Source: Flavobacterium sp. UBA5153 (GTDB lineage Bacteria > Bacteroidota > Bacteroidia > Flavobacteriales > Flavobacteriaceae). From it: 64,000 bases of DNA. The DNA is taken from NCBI GenBank assembly GCA_002413745.1, contig DHXP01000078.1, positions 112,979 through 176,978 of the forward strand, written 5' to 3'. Each line of letters opens with the position of its first letter. The first letter of the stretch is position 1. The notes under the pieces are model-generated. The model was not told where the DNA came from, ran no database searches, and saw only the letters and a list, made by a program, of their open reading frames with translations. Positions 8,993 to 18,626 of this stretch are shown here, piece by piece. The position numbers and the translations under genes are program-made.

Positions 8993-9093
8993 AGAATAAA
9001 AATAGTCCTTTACAAGGAAATTTACAAATAAAACACTCTTTGAAATAAGATGCTAACGGGTATTCTGTCATTATTTTTTATTAATCTTAGCTT

Positions 9094-9127
9094 AAAAAAA
9101 GAATTCCCTAATGCTCAATTAGGGAAT
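9094..9127 (-). terminator. Minus-strand terminator of an eroded gene
   Basis: A perfect 10-bp stem (ATTCCCTAAT / ATTAGGGAAT) with loop GCTCA is followed on the minus strand by seven T. It lies 33 bases after the stop codon of the relic at 9160-9306 and upstream of the GH2 gene. It therefore looks like the surviving terminator of a gene whose body has been lost. Confidence 0.75.
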
Positions 9128-9159
9128 GTCTTAAAAACTAACTCAAAGAAACCAAAATA

Positions 9160-9306
9160 TTATTTGAGCACGAAGCCCATATCATCAATAAGAATTGTGT
9201 TACCTCCAAAATTACCTGATTCTTGTAAAGTTAACTGATCCCAAGTAGTCGGATTTCCAACATCTGAAAATGGAATTTTAGTGTATGTCCAATCAGAAGA
9301 TAATTT
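9160..9306 (-). pseudogene. 3' relic of a surface carbohydrate-binding protein gene
   Basis: On the minus strand an open stretch of about 48 codons without a start reads as the C-terminus of a carbohydrate-binding beta-sandwich: SDWTYTKIPFSDVG, then TTWDQLTLQESG, FGGNTILIDDMG and FVLK before the stop. This W-x-x-x-x-I-P / L-x-L-Q / ILIDD-x-G pattern is what the last strands of PUL-encoded glycan-binding lipoproteins look like; compare the end of the 53358-54461 product, EILYVDNIRLTN. An in-frame stop lies immediately upstream and no initiation codon is present. A good terminator follows. The remainder of the gene, and perhaps SusC/SusD genes, must have been deleted. Confidence 0.6.
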
Positions 9307-9559
9307 TTAAACAATTTAAAAACAAATATATAACACCGGTTAACATCAAATTAATAGTATTATATCATTTAATGATACTGTTTTTACTTCATAACTTTTA
9401 AGTAATAGATATGAAAATAATAACTATCATTATTTATGGTATATGTAATTTTTTGCCAAAAAAAGTATGATAATAAGAATTAAATTAATAGATAAGTGGT
9501 CCGTTTTAGATTCAAACGATTTCGAAGGATGGTAAAAAAAATGAAGCAGAAACGGGGAG

Positions 9560-10438
9560 TTATAATATTCGCTTTAAACCAGAAAAATCTTCTCTATATT
9601 GACTAGGGGTGCGTTTTTTAATGGACTTGAAACTTCTGTTAAAATTGGCTATATTATTGAAGCCGGACTTGAATGCAATTTCAGAAATGCTTAAATCTTT
9701 CTCTACTATCCATCTGGCGGCATAACCAATTCTGATGTCATTTATATAATTCACAAAAGTTTTTCCAGTACGTTTTTTAATAAATCTGTTAAATGAAATG
9801 CTGGTCATGCTTGCCACTTTAGAAACGTCCTCTAAAGATATTTTTTTGGCAAAGTTTTTTTGCACATACTCATATACTAATTTCATTTTGTCATAGTCAT
9901 CGAAAGTAGCGTAATCAACTGTGTAAGTAGACAAAAGCCTTTGATTCCTGGAGTTGGCTAAATCATATAGTATGGATGTAATCTCCAGAAAATAATCCAT
10001 TCCGTCTAATTTCGAAATTTTAATGAGTCGAGGGGAAAGCTCTTCAGTAATTTTTTTTGAAAATAAAATACCATGAATCGAACGATTAAACATGTCTTTT
10101 ATTGGACCCATTATTCTTCTGGATAACAAGGATTCATGAAATAAATCATTGTGAAATTGAATTGTTACCTCGTGAATTTGCTTGCTTGAGCATTTATTTA
10201 ATTCCCATCCATGATATAAATTAGGGCCAATTAGAACCAATTCTACATCGTCAATTTCTTCTATATTATCGCCAACAACACGTTTAACCCCTTTGCCATT
10301 TAGGATGAAATTGATCTCGAATTCAGGGTGATAGTGTACCGGAAAATCAAAAGTATCCTTAACCCTGTCAAAAACTAAAAAACTATCAAGCGGAGAAAGA
10401 GGAGGTATTTCTCTGTAAAAATTCTTTAAACTACTCAT
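9560..10438 (-). CDS. AraC-family transcriptional regulator with cupin sensor domain
   Basis: The C-terminal ~100 residues form the two helix-turn-helix motifs of AraC proteins (KKISLEDVSKVASMTSISFN, then LSISEIAFKSGFNNIANFNR and FKSIKKRTPSQYRE). The N-terminal part (HYHPEFEINFILNGKG) is a cupin sugar-sensing domain. The frame extends ten codons further to 10468, but the Met at 10438 (MSSLKNFYREIPPL) starts the conserved domain and is preferred, giving 292 residues. It stands alone on the minus strand between the two divergent arms of the mannan locus. It is therefore the likely activator of both, responding to an imported mannan oligosaccharide or mannose; no operator was identified. Confidence 0.88.
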   Translation of the reverse strand: MSSLKNFYREIPPLSPLDSFLVFDRVKDTFDFPVHYHPEFEINFILNGKGVKRVVGDNIEEIDDVELVLIGPNLYHGWELNKCSSKQIHEVTIQFHNDLFHESLLSRRIMGPIKDMFNRSIHGILFSKKITEELSPRLIKISKLDGMDYFLEITSILYDLANSRNQRLLSTYTVDYATFDDYDKMKLVYEYVQKNFAKKISLEDVSKVASMTSISFNRFIKKRTGKTFVNYINDIRIGYAARWIVEKDLSISEIAFKSGFNNIANFNRSFKSIKKRTPSQYREDFSGLKRIL

Positions 10439-10716
10439 GTTGTATTTTTGTTTGCAATAATATGACATATAATTGATAAAATAATATTAATTCATGGGGA
10501 GTCGTCGAATTATCTTTGAAAAATGCAATTATTGAATTTTTACAAACAATAGGAATAATAAACATTAATCGCTTTTAATATAACCAGTTTTTATAATTTT
10601 GATAATTACATTCGAAAAATATTATTTTTTTCTTGAATCAAATAATTCAACGTTACAAAACCTAAAATTAGATTTATAGTTCTCTTTTCCAGCTATTCAA
10701 ATTAACAATTACAAAT

Positions 10717-11868
10717 ATGAAAAAATCCATTACGGTGCTATTAACTTATTTTTTTATTGGAACTTCCTGTTCCCTAAAAGCTCAAGCTATTGATACTAAA
10801 TTATCTATTTCCGACAAAAAATCGACTCCTGAAACTGTAACACTGTACAAAAATTTAACAAAATTAATCAATAAAGGAATAATGTTCGGCCATCAGGATG
10901 ATTTGGCCTATGGCGTAAACTGGAAATATGAAGCCGGGAGAAGCGACGTGAAAGAGGTTGCGGGAGATTATCCGGCAGTTTACGGATGGGATCTTGGCGG
11001 GTTAGAAAAAAAGTCAGCCAAGAATATTGACGGTGTTCCTTTTGACAAGATGAAACAGTACATCAAAGACGCTCACGCCAGAGGTGGAATCATCACCATT
11101 AGCTGGCATTTTGATAATCCTTTGACTGGGAAAAATGCTTGGGATACCACTCCAAAATCTCTTGCATCTGCATTACCGGGAGGAGTAAGTCACGAAAAAT
11201 TTAAATCTTGGTTAGATGAAGCCGCAAAATTCATTTTGTCTTTAAAAGACGAAAAAGGAAAAGCAATTCCGATGCTCTATCGCCCATATCATGAACTTAC
11301 AGGAAACTGGTTTTGGTGGTGTAAAAACAACGGAAGCCCCGAGGAATTCAAAACATTATGGAAGTTCACGATTGATTATTTACAAAAAAAAGGGGTTCAT
11401 AATTTAATTTATGTTTACAATACTGCCGGTTTTAAAAACAAGGAAGAGTTTTTGGAATATTATCCAGGATCTGATTATGCAGACATTTTAAGTTTTGACA
11501 ATTACCAATATAATGACCCCACTAAAGACAATTCATTTATTGAAAATTGCCAAAGACAATTCAAAATTATGGATGAAGTTGCCAAAGAACAAAATAAAAT
11601 CATGGCTTTTGCCGAAACGGGATATGAACAAATTCCTTATGATAAATGGTGGACGGATACTTTGATGAAAGCAATTGGTGATTATAAAATTTCCTATGTT
11701 TTGGTTTGGAGAAACCATGGCTGGAATGAATCCCTGAATCCGCCACACATGCACTACTATGCACCATACAAAGGTCAGCTGAGTGAAAAAGACTTTGTTG
11801 ATTTTTACAATCTTGACAAAATTTTATTCGAGAAAGATGTTGCAAAAGAAAATATTTACAAAAAATAA
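10717..11868 (+). CDS. GH26 beta-1,4-mannanase
   Basis: This 383-residue protein has an N-terminal export signal (GTSC at residues 15-18 might be a weak lipobox, otherwise cleavage near KAQA). A GH26 barrel follows. The acid/base is Glu193 (YRPYHELTGNWFWW) and the nucleophile Glu300 (MAFAETGYE). The aromatic and His motifs SWHFDNP and GHQDD are as in mannobiose-releasing GH26 enzymes of Bacteroidota. It produces mannobiose from mannan or mannooligosaccharides. It is the first gene of the long plus-strand arm and is followed by the transporter, phosphorylase and epimerase, exactly the order of the known Bacteroides fragilis mannan pathway. Confidence 0.93.
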   Translation: MKKSITVLLTYFFIGTSCSLKAQAIDTKLSISDKKSTPETVTLYKNLTKLINKGIMFGHQDDLAYGVNWKYEAGRSDVKEVAGDYPAVYGWDLGGLEKKSAKNIDGVPFDKMKQYIKDAHARGGIITISWHFDNPLTGKNAWDTTPKSLASALPGGVSHEKFKSWLDEAAKFILSLKDEKGKAIPMLYRPYHELTGNWFWWCKNNGSPEEFKTLWKFTIDYLQKKGVHNLIYVYNTAGFKNKEEFLEYYPGSDYADILSFDNYQYNDPTKDNSFIENCQRQFKIMDEVAKEQNKIMAFAETGYEQIPYDKWWTDTLMKAIGDYKISYVLVWRNHGWNESLNPPHMHYYAPYKGQLSEKDFVDFYNLDKILFEKDVAKENIYKK

Positions 11869-11907
11869 TCAGTAACCTCTTAATTTTAAGATTTATCACC
11901 TAAAAAA

Positions 11908-13299
11908 ATGCACAATAAAGTTAGTTTAAAAGAAAAAGTTGGTTACGGATTGGGAGATGCTGCTTCTTCCATGTTCTGGAAAATATTTAGCATGTATCTT
12001 ATGTTTTTTTACACCGATGTATTCGGATTGGCACCAGCCGTAGTAGGAACTATGTTTTTGATTACTAGAATCTGGGATTCCTGTTTTGACCCTTTGGTTG
12101 GAATCATAGCAGATAGAACAAAAACACGTTGGGGTAAATTCAGACCTTATCTATTATGGACTGCCATACCTTTCGCTGTCATAGGTGTGTTGACATTTTA
12201 TACTCCTGATTTTGATGCAAAGGGGAAAATAATTTATGCTTATGTAACCTATTCTTTGATGATGATGGTATATTCAATAATCAATGTTCCTTATGCATCC
12301 TTGCTAGGTGTAATGTCATCTGATAGAAAAGAACGAACAACACTATCTTCCTATCGAATGGTTTTTGCTTTTGGTGGAAGCTTACTGGCACTATGGCTTA
12401 TAGAACCTCTTGTGAATCATTTTGGAGGTAATATGAATTCAAAAATAGGTTGGTTATATACCATTATAGTTTTTGGAATCATCACCACTATTTTTTTCTG
12501 GGGATGTTTTTTTCTAACCAAAGAACGGGTTAAACCAATCTCTGATGAAAAAACTGTTTTAAAAGAAGACCTCAAAGATCTTTGGAAAAACAAACCTTGG
12601 TGGATTCTTCTTGGTGCCGGAATTGGTACCTTGGTATTCAATTCAATTCGTGATGGCGCGGCAGTTTATTACTTTAAATATTATGTAAGTCATACCGTGA
12701 GCTATAGTTTTAATGTCTTTGGAGAGACTTTTGCCATGACGCCCACTTCCTTATACTTGGTTTTAGGTCAAGCGGCAAATATTATTGGAGTGATTGCAGC
12801 GACACCAATCGCAAATAGAATCGGGAAAAAAAATACCTTTTTCGGAGCAATGACTTTGGCGGCAATTTTAAGTGTAATATTCTATTTCTTCGGAAAAGAA
12901 GATGTGTTGCTGATTATGGTTTTCCAAGTACTGATAAGCATTTGCGCAGGTTGTATTTTCCCTTTAATATGGTCAATGTACGCCGATAGTGCGGATTACT
13001 CTGAATGGAAACAAGGAAGAAGAGCTACTGGACTTGTATTTTCAGCTTCTTCAATGTCACAAAAATTTGGTTGGACAATAGGTGGAGCCGCAACAGGATG
13101 GCTTTTGGGATATTATGGTTTTCAGGCAAATATTGAGCAAACTGCAGTAACCCAAAATGGAATTCAGTTAATGTTGAGTATTCTTCCAGCAATTGCAGCA
13201 GCAGTTTCCGTGCTTTTTATTCTATTCTATCCACTGACGGAAGAAAAATTGGAAACAATAGAACAAGACCTGAATAACAAAAGAAATTTAACAAATTAA
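11908..13299 (+). CDS. GPH-family MFS sugar transporter (probable mannobiose uptake)
   Basis: This 463-residue integral membrane protein has about twelve hydrophobic helices. The GPH (glycoside-pentoside-hexuronide:cation symporter) signature is near the N-terminus: GYGLGDAASSMFW, then FFYTDVFGL and RIWDSCFDPLVGIIADRTKT. A cytosolic linker of charged residues occurs in the middle (about residues 205-235). It lies between the GH26 mannanase and the GH130 phosphorylase. In B. fragilis a homologous transporter in this position is thought to import mannobiose. The direct substrate is inferred from context only. Confidence 0.88.
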   Translation: MHNKVSLKEKVGYGLGDAASSMFWKIFSMYLMFFYTDVFGLAPAVVGTMFLITRIWDSCFDPLVGIIADRTKTRWGKFRPYLLWTAIPFAVIGVLTFYTPDFDAKGKIIYAYVTYSLMMMVYSIINVPYASLLGVMSSDRKERTTLSSYRMVFAFGGSLLALWLIEPLVNHFGGNMNSKIGWLYTIIVFGIITTIFFWGCFFLTKERVKPISDEKTVLKEDLKDLWKNKPWWILLGAGIGTLVFNSIRDGAAVYYFKYYVSHTVSYSFNVFGETFAMTPTSLYLVLGQAANIIGVIAATPIANRIGKKNTFFGAMTLAAILSVIFYFFGKEDVLLIMVFQVLISICAGCIFPLIWSMYADSADYSEWKQGRRATGLVFSASSMSQKFGWTIGGAATGWLLGYYGFQANIEQTAVTQNGIQLMLSILPAIAAAVSVLFILFYPLTEEKLETIEQDLNNKRNLTN

Positions 13300-13323
13300 T
13301 ATTTGATTTTAGAACTATCAATC

Positions 13324-14517
13324 ATGAATACAGAAGCAATAAATACAGATTTCCAGAAAAGAAAAATTGAAATTGAAAACGAATTTCAACAGCTAATAGA
13401 AAATAAAAACGAACCACAATCTTATGTGGGAAACGGGATATTCAAACGTTATAAAAACCCTGTCGTAACAGCAAATCATGCTCCAGTCGAATGGCGTTAT
13501 GACTTAAACGAAGCCACAAATCCATTTTTAATGGAACGAATTGGCATCAATGCTACTTTCAACGCTGGCGCGATGAAATGGAATAACAAATATATTCTTG
13601 CTGTTCGTGTGGAAGGTGTCGATAGAAAGTCATTCTTTGCCATAGCGGAAAGTCCAAATGGAATTGATAATTTCAAATTTTGGGACAAACCTTGTGTTAT
13701 TCCGCAAACCGAAGAACCAGACACAAACGTTTACGATATGCGTTTGACAAACCATGAAGACGGCTGGATTTACGGTATTTTTTGTACCGAAAGAAAGGAT
13801 CCTAAAGCCCCTAAAGGAGATACGAGCATGGCTATTGCCAATGCGGGAATTGTTCGTACCAAAGATTTAGTAAATTGGGAAAGATTGCCTGATTTGATTT
13901 CGAATACAGGTCAGCAAAGAAATGTAGTTTTGCATCCTGAATTCGTAGATGGGAAATATGCTTTATACACCCGTCCGCAAGATGGATTTATTGATGTTGG
14001 AAGCGGAGGCGGAATTGGTCTTGGTTATATCGATGACATGAAAAATCCAATCGTAAAAGATGAGCAAATTATTTTTGGCAAACAATATCATACGATTTAT
14101 GAGTTGAAAAACGGTCTTGGTCCAGCACCGATAAAAACAGAAAAAGGGTGGTTGCATTTGGCTCACGGCGTTAGAAATACAGCTGCCGGATTGCGCTATA
14201 CTTTGTATATGTTTATGACTGATTTAAATGATATTTCGAAAGTGACTCATGTTCCTGCTGGACATTTTATGGCTCCTGAAGGAATGGAGAGAATTGGCGA
14301 TGTCTCAAACGTGTTGTTTTCAAACGGTTGGATTGAAGATGAAGACGGTACCGTTTTTATTTATTACGCTTCTTCGGATACGAGAATGCACGTGGCCGTT
14401 TCATCAGTTGAAAAATTAATTGATTATGTAATGAACTCGCCTGAAGATACCTTTACATCTGCAGGTTCCGTAAATACTATTATTGAACAAGTAAATAAAA
14501 ATAAAGAAATTTTATAA
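13324..14517 (+). CDS. GH130 4-O-beta-D-mannosyl-D-glucose phosphorylase
   Basis: This 397-residue cytoplasmic protein belongs to GH130 and is closest in pattern to mannosylglucose phosphorylases: the stretch VYDMRLTNHEDGW contains the general-acid Asp138, and there are FNAGAMKW, TERKDPKAPKGD and the phosphate/sugar-binding GQQRNVVLHPE motif. It is expected to convert Man-beta-1,4-Glc plus phosphate to mannose 1-phosphate and glucose. The open frame extends upstream to a TTG at 13303, but the ATG at 13324 (MNTEAINTDF) is the better start. It follows the transporter and is followed after only three bases by the epimerase that makes its substrate. Confidence 0.93.
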   Translation: MNTEAINTDFQKRKIEIENEFQQLIENKNEPQSYVGNGIFKRYKNPVVTANHAPVEWRYDLNEATNPFLMERIGINATFNAGAMKWNNKYILAVRVEGVDRKSFFAIAESPNGIDNFKFWDKPCVIPQTEEPDTNVYDMRLTNHEDGWIYGIFCTERKDPKAPKGDTSMAIANAGIVRTKDLVNWERLPDLISNTGQQRNVVLHPEFVDGKYALYTRPQDGFIDVGSGGGIGLGYIDDMKNPIVKDEQIIFGKQYHTIYELKNGLGPAPIKTEKGWLHLAHGVRNTAAGLRYTLYMFMTDLNDISKVTHVPAGHFMAPEGMERIGDVSNVLFSNGWIEDEDGTVFIYYASSDTRMHVAVSSVEKLIDYVMNSPEDTFTSAGSVNTIIEQVNKNKEIL

Positions 14518-14520
14518 TCT

Positions 14521-15711
14521 GTGTCAACAAAATTAAATCATCTAAAAACCGAATTAACAACCGAACTCAATAACATTCTTGGGTATTGGTCGGAATTTAC
14601 AATCGATATTGAAAATGACGGTTTTATAGGTCAAATAGATTATAACAATCATAAAAATTACCAGGCCGAAAAAGGGTCTGTTTTAAATGCTAGGATTCTG
14701 TGGGCTTTTTCTTCGGGCTATCAATTAACAAAAAACGAGGAGCATAAAAAGATCGCTAAGCGTGCGTTTGACTATATTGTCAATCATTTTTATGACGCAG
14801 AATTTGGCGGCATTTTTTGGAGTTTAAATCACGACGGAACTCCAAAAGACACAAAAAATCAAATTTACGCTTTGGGTTTTGTTATTTATGGAATGTCTGA
14901 ATATTATGCGATTTCAAAAGAGGAAAAAGCATTGGAAATAGCCATTTCTTTGTATAAAACTATACAGAAATATAGTTATGACCCAATTCACAAGGGATAT
15001 TTCGAGGCTTTTACACGCGATTGGCAACCCATAGATGATTTACGTTTGAGCGACAAAGACGCAAACGAAAAGAAAACAATGAATACCCATTTGCATATCG
15101 TTGAAGGCTATGTTAATTTATATAAAGTATGGAAAGATGAAACTTTAAGAAAAGATATTATCGAGTTACTTGAAGTTGTAGACACTTATTTTATTAATGA
15201 AAAAACGGGACATTTAAGACTGTTTTTTGATGAAAACTGGGTAGAAAAACCAGACGTAATATCTTATGGACATGATATTGAAGCCGCTTGGTTATTATTG
15301 CAATGCGCAGAAATTACGGAAGACAAAAATTTAATAGATCGTTTTAAAAAACACGCCATCCAGTTAGCCGATGCTGCCAAAGAGGGCATTGATAAAGATG
15401 GTGGTTTGTGGTATGAATTAAAACCGGAAAATAATGAATTGGTAGCCGAAAAGCATTCATGGCCACAAGCGGAACTGATGATTGGATATTTCAACGCATG
15501 GCAACTTTCTGGAGACGAATCGTATTTAGAAATTGTTTTGAAAAACTGGAATTTTGTAAAAAATCATATTATAGACAAGCAAAATGGGGAATGGTATTGG
15601 GGCGTAAATGCCGATTATTCTTTAATGCAAAAGGACAAAGCCGGATTTTGGAAATGTCCGTACCATAATAGCAGGGCTTGTATTGAATTGATTCATCGAA
15701 TTGAAGACTAA
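14521..15711 (+). CDS. Cellobiose 2-epimerase (mannobiose 2-epimerase), GTG start
   Basis: This 396-residue protein of the N-acylglucosamine 2-epimerase (AGE) fold is an alpha6/alpha6 barrel. The catalytic-type histidines are in NTHLHIVEGY, SYGHDIEAAWLL, KHSWPQAELM and CPYHNSRACIEL, and the aromatic residues and Arg expected in cellobiose 2-epimerases are present. It turns beta-1,4-mannobiose into mannosylglucose, the substrate of the upstream GH130 enzyme. The start is GTG at 14521, three bases after the GH130 stop; no ATG occurs nearby in frame, and the spacing supports translational coupling. It has no signal peptide, so it is cytoplasmic. Confidence 0.93.
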   Translation: MSTKLNHLKTELTTELNNILGYWSEFTIDIENDGFIGQIDYNNHKNYQAEKGSVLNARILWAFSSGYQLTKNEEHKKIAKRAFDYIVNHFYDAEFGGIFWSLNHDGTPKDTKNQIYALGFVIYGMSEYYAISKEEKALEIAISLYKTIQKYSYDPIHKGYFEAFTRDWQPIDDLRLSDKDANEKKTMNTHLHIVEGYVNLYKVWKDETLRKDIIELLEVVDTYFINEKTGHLRLFFDENWVEKPDVISYGHDIEAAWLLLQCAEITEDKNLIDRFKKHAIQLADAAKEGIDKDGGLWYELKPENNELVAEKHSWPQAELMIGYFNAWQLSGDESYLEIVLKNWNFVKNHIIDKQNGEWYWGVNADYSLMQKDKAGFWKCPYHNSRACIELIHRIED

Positions 15712-15758
15712 ATTTGTAAAAAGACACAACACTATTAATTCTTAAATAAAAATTTAAA

Positions 15759-18611
15759 ATGAGTATGAAAAAGACATTTTTTTTCGTTTTATTACTGCTA
15801 GCATCCACTGTTAAAGTTGCTGCACAATCAACTGATACCTATACAAAGTTGGACGATGGTATTGAAATCAAGATTAAAAATCCGCAAAGGAATGATGCTT
15901 TGGTTTTAAAAGTACAAGTAGTATCAAATTCTATATTGCACATAACGGCAAGTCCTACAACCACATTCGACACCACGAAAAGTTTAATGCTTATTGATGC
16001 GAAGTTAAATCCTGTAAAATGGGATGTAAAAGAATCTAATGGTGCAGTTACACTTTCCACAGCGTCTCTAAATGCGATTGTTTCTACGGCAAACGGAGAA
16101 ATAATTTTCACGGACAATACAGGTAAAATTCTTTTGCAGGAAACCAAAGGTGGCGGAAAAACATTCACGGGAACTACACTAGACGGAGAGCAGTCTTACA
16201 TTGTTCGTCAATCCTTCACGAGTGATTCTGATGAAGCACTGTATGGATTGGGTCAACATCAAAATGGCCTTTTTAATTATAAAGGGACTAAAGTATTATT
16301 ATCACAATACAACACTGAAGTAGCTATTCCTTTTATGGTTTCGAGCAAAAATTACGGAATTTTATGGGATAATAATTCTATTACAAAGTCAATAGACACA
16401 AAAGATTTCGAAAAACTTTCCACTCTAAAATTAACTTCTGCCGATGGGAATAGAGGTTGGTTAACGGCAACGTATACAGACAAAAAAGATCCTAAAAAAG
16501 TGCTTACTCTTCCAGAATCTTTTATCGATTACCGTTATATTCCATCTTTAAAAAATGTGCCGGCAGGAATAAATTTAGCAAATGTAACCGTGAAATGGGA
16601 AGGTTCATTTGAAACTGATTTTTCAGGGGAACACTTTTTTAATCTTTGGTCTTCGGGTTATGCAAAAATATATATCAACGACAAATTGGTGGCTAGCCAT
16701 TGGAGACAAGGTTGGAATGCAACAAGTGAGCTTGTCAGAATCAATTTAGAAAAAGACACAAAACACAAAATAAGAATTGAATGGGATCCCGTTTCAAGTG
16801 AATCCTTTATTGCAGTTAACTGGTCAAAACCTTTGACAAAGGAGCAAAAAAATGAATTCGCATTTGAATCGGAAGTAGGGCAAAAAATTGATTATTTTTT
16901 CGTTTCCGGTAAAAATATGGATGAAGTGATTAGTGGTTACAGAACGCTTACCGGAAAAGCAACCTTGATGCCTAAATGGTCTATGGGATTTTGGCAAAGT
17001 CGGGAACGCTACAATACACAGGATGAAATATTGAACACCGTTGCCGAATTCAGAAAGAGAAAAATTGGACTGGATAATATTGTTTTAGACTGGAGATACT
17101 GGAGAGAAGGACAGTGGGGAAGCCAAGAGTTTGATACTGATCGTTTTCCTGATGCAAAGGGAATGATGAAAACTTTGCACGAAAAATACAACACCAATTT
17201 GATGATTTCGGTTTGGGCCAAATTTTATGATGTCACTCAAAACTATAAAGATTTAGATGCAAAAGGATTCATTTTGAAACGAAATGTAGCCGAAGGCAGA
17301 AAAGATTGGTTGGGATTCACAAATGGCATTTATGATCCTTATAATCCAAATGCCAGAAAAGCATTTTGGGATCTAATAAATAATAAAATTTATTCAACAG
17401 GAATCGATGCTTGGTGGATGGATGCTTCTGAGCCGGATGTACATAGCAATATGCCGCCGGAAGTGCGTAAAGAAATGATTGGGAACAACTTTTTGGGAGC
17501 TCCTGAAAAAAATTACAATGCCTTCTCATTGATGAATGCCAAAGGAATTTATGAAGGGCAACGTAGTGTTGATCCCAATAAAAGAATTTTTATGCTTACC
17601 CGTTCCGGTTTTGCAGGTTTGCAACGTTATGCTGCCGCAACTTGGAGTGGCGATATCGGTTCTCGTTGGGAAGATTTAAAAAATCAAATTCCTGCCGGAC
17701 TTAATTTCTCGATGTCAGGTATGCCGTATTGGACAATGGATATCGGAGGATTCTCTGTAGAAACACGTTATGAAAAACCATCAGGACAAGACTTGGACGA
17801 ATGGAGAGAATTAAACGCTCGTTGGTATCAATATGGGGCTTTTTGTCCATTATTTAGATCTCATGGTCAATTTCCTTACAGAGAAATTTTTAATATTGCT
17901 CCGGAAGATCATCCTGCCTATAAAAGTATTCTTTATTACAACAAACTTCGTTACAGATTGATGCCTTATATTTATTCATTGGCGGGAAAAACATATCACG
18001 ATGATTATACTATTATGCGTGGACTTCCAATGGACTTTAATTCCGATAAAAATGTTCTCAATATCGCAGATCAATTTATGTTTGGCCCGGCAATTCTTGT
18101 CAATCCTGTTACGGAATATAAAAAACGAAGTCGTACCTTATACTTGCCAAACACCAATGGATGGTATAATTTTTACACCAGCGAATTCCTTGAAGGCGGG
18201 CAAACCATCGATGCAGAAGCGACTTATGAAAAATTACCTTTATATGTAAAAGAAGGTTCCATAATTCCTTGCGGTCCAAATATTGAATACACTTCACAAA
18301 AAACATCAGAACCGTTTACCATTTATGTTTACACGGGAAAAGATACCAGTTTCACATTGTATGAAGACGAAAATATTAATTATAACTATGAAAAAGGACA
18401 GTTTGCAACAATTGAGTTTAAATACAATGAAGCAACCAAAACACTTACAATAGCTGACAGAAAAGGAAGCTTTAAAGGAATGCAAAAACAAAGAGTCTTT
18501 AACGTGGTTTTCATTGACAAAACAAAAAAATCAACTTTTAACTTAGATGACAAAGTGATTGATGGTGAAAAAGTAAAATATAATGGTAAAAAAATAATGG
18601 TAAAATCTTAA
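15759..18611 (+). CDS. GH31 alpha-glycosidase (alpha-xylosidase-like) with inserted PA14 domain
   Basis: This 950-residue exported protein (signal peptide to about residue 23) has the N-terminal GH31 beta-sandwich, then an inserted PA14-type domain at about residues 225-365 (ANVTVKWEGSFETDFSG, FNLWSSGYAKIYINDKLV). The (beta/alpha)8 barrel follows, with nucleophile Asp555 (WWMDASEPD) and acid/base Asp632 (TWSGDIGSRW), and C-terminal beta domains. The PA14 insertion is known from the Cellvibrio alpha-xylosidase Xyl31A, which prefers longer xyloglucan oligosaccharides. In this mannan locus the natural substrate could be an alpha-linked side sugar (xylose, glucose or galactose); this is open. The start may also be the Met two codons later. 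Confidence 0.85.
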   Translation: MSMKKTFFFVLLLLASTVKVAAQSTDTYTKLDDGIEIKIKNPQRNDALVLKVQVVSNSILHITASPTTTFDTTKSLMLIDAKLNPVKWDVKESNGAVTLSTASLNAIVSTANGEIIFTDNTGKILLQETKGGGKTFTGTTLDGEQSYIVRQSFTSDSDEALYGLGQHQNGLFNYKGTKVLLSQYNTEVAIPFMVSSKNYGILWDNNSITKSIDTKDFEKLSTLKLTSADGNRGWLTATYTDKKDPKKVLTLPESFIDYRYIPSLKNVPAGINLANVTVKWEGSFETDFSGEHFFNLWSSGYAKIYINDKLVASHWRQGWNATSELVRINLEKDTKHKIRIEWDPVSSESFIAVNWSKPLTKEQKNEFAFESEVGQKIDYFFVSGKNMDEVISGYRTLTGKATLMPKWSMGFWQSRERYNTQDEILNTVAEFRKRKIGLDNIVLDWRYWREGQWGSQEFDTDRFPDAKGMMKTLHEKYNTNLMISVWAKFYDVTQNYKDLDAKGFILKRNVAEGRKDWLGFTNGIYDPYNPNARKAFWDLINNKIYSTGIDAWWMDASEPDVHSNMPPEVRKEMIGNNFLGAPEKNYNAFSLMNAKGIYEGQRSVDPNKRIFMLTRSGFAGLQRYAAATWSGDIGSRWEDLKNQIPAGLNFSMSGMPYWTMDIGGFSVETRYEKPSGQDLDEWRELNARWYQYGAFCPLFRSHGQFPYREIFNIAPEDHPAYKSILYYNKLRYRLMPYIYSLAGKTYHDDYTIMRGLPMDFNSDKNVLNIADQFMFGPAILVNPVTEYKKRSRTLYLPNTNGWYNFYTSEFLEGGQTIDAEATYEKLPLYVKEGSIIPCGPNIEYTSQKTSEPFTIYVYTGKDTSFTLYEDENINYNYEKGQFATIEFKYNEATKTLTIADRKGSFKGMQKQRVFNVVFIDKTKKSTFNLDDKVIDGEKVKYNGKKIMVKS

Positions 18612-18626
18612 AAATAAATTTCAAGA

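Noticed and set aside
9050-9238. 62-codon plus-strand open frame upstream of the GH2 gene
   Set aside because: It runs antisense across the terminator hairpin and across the carbohydrate-binding relic, which explains the sequence better.
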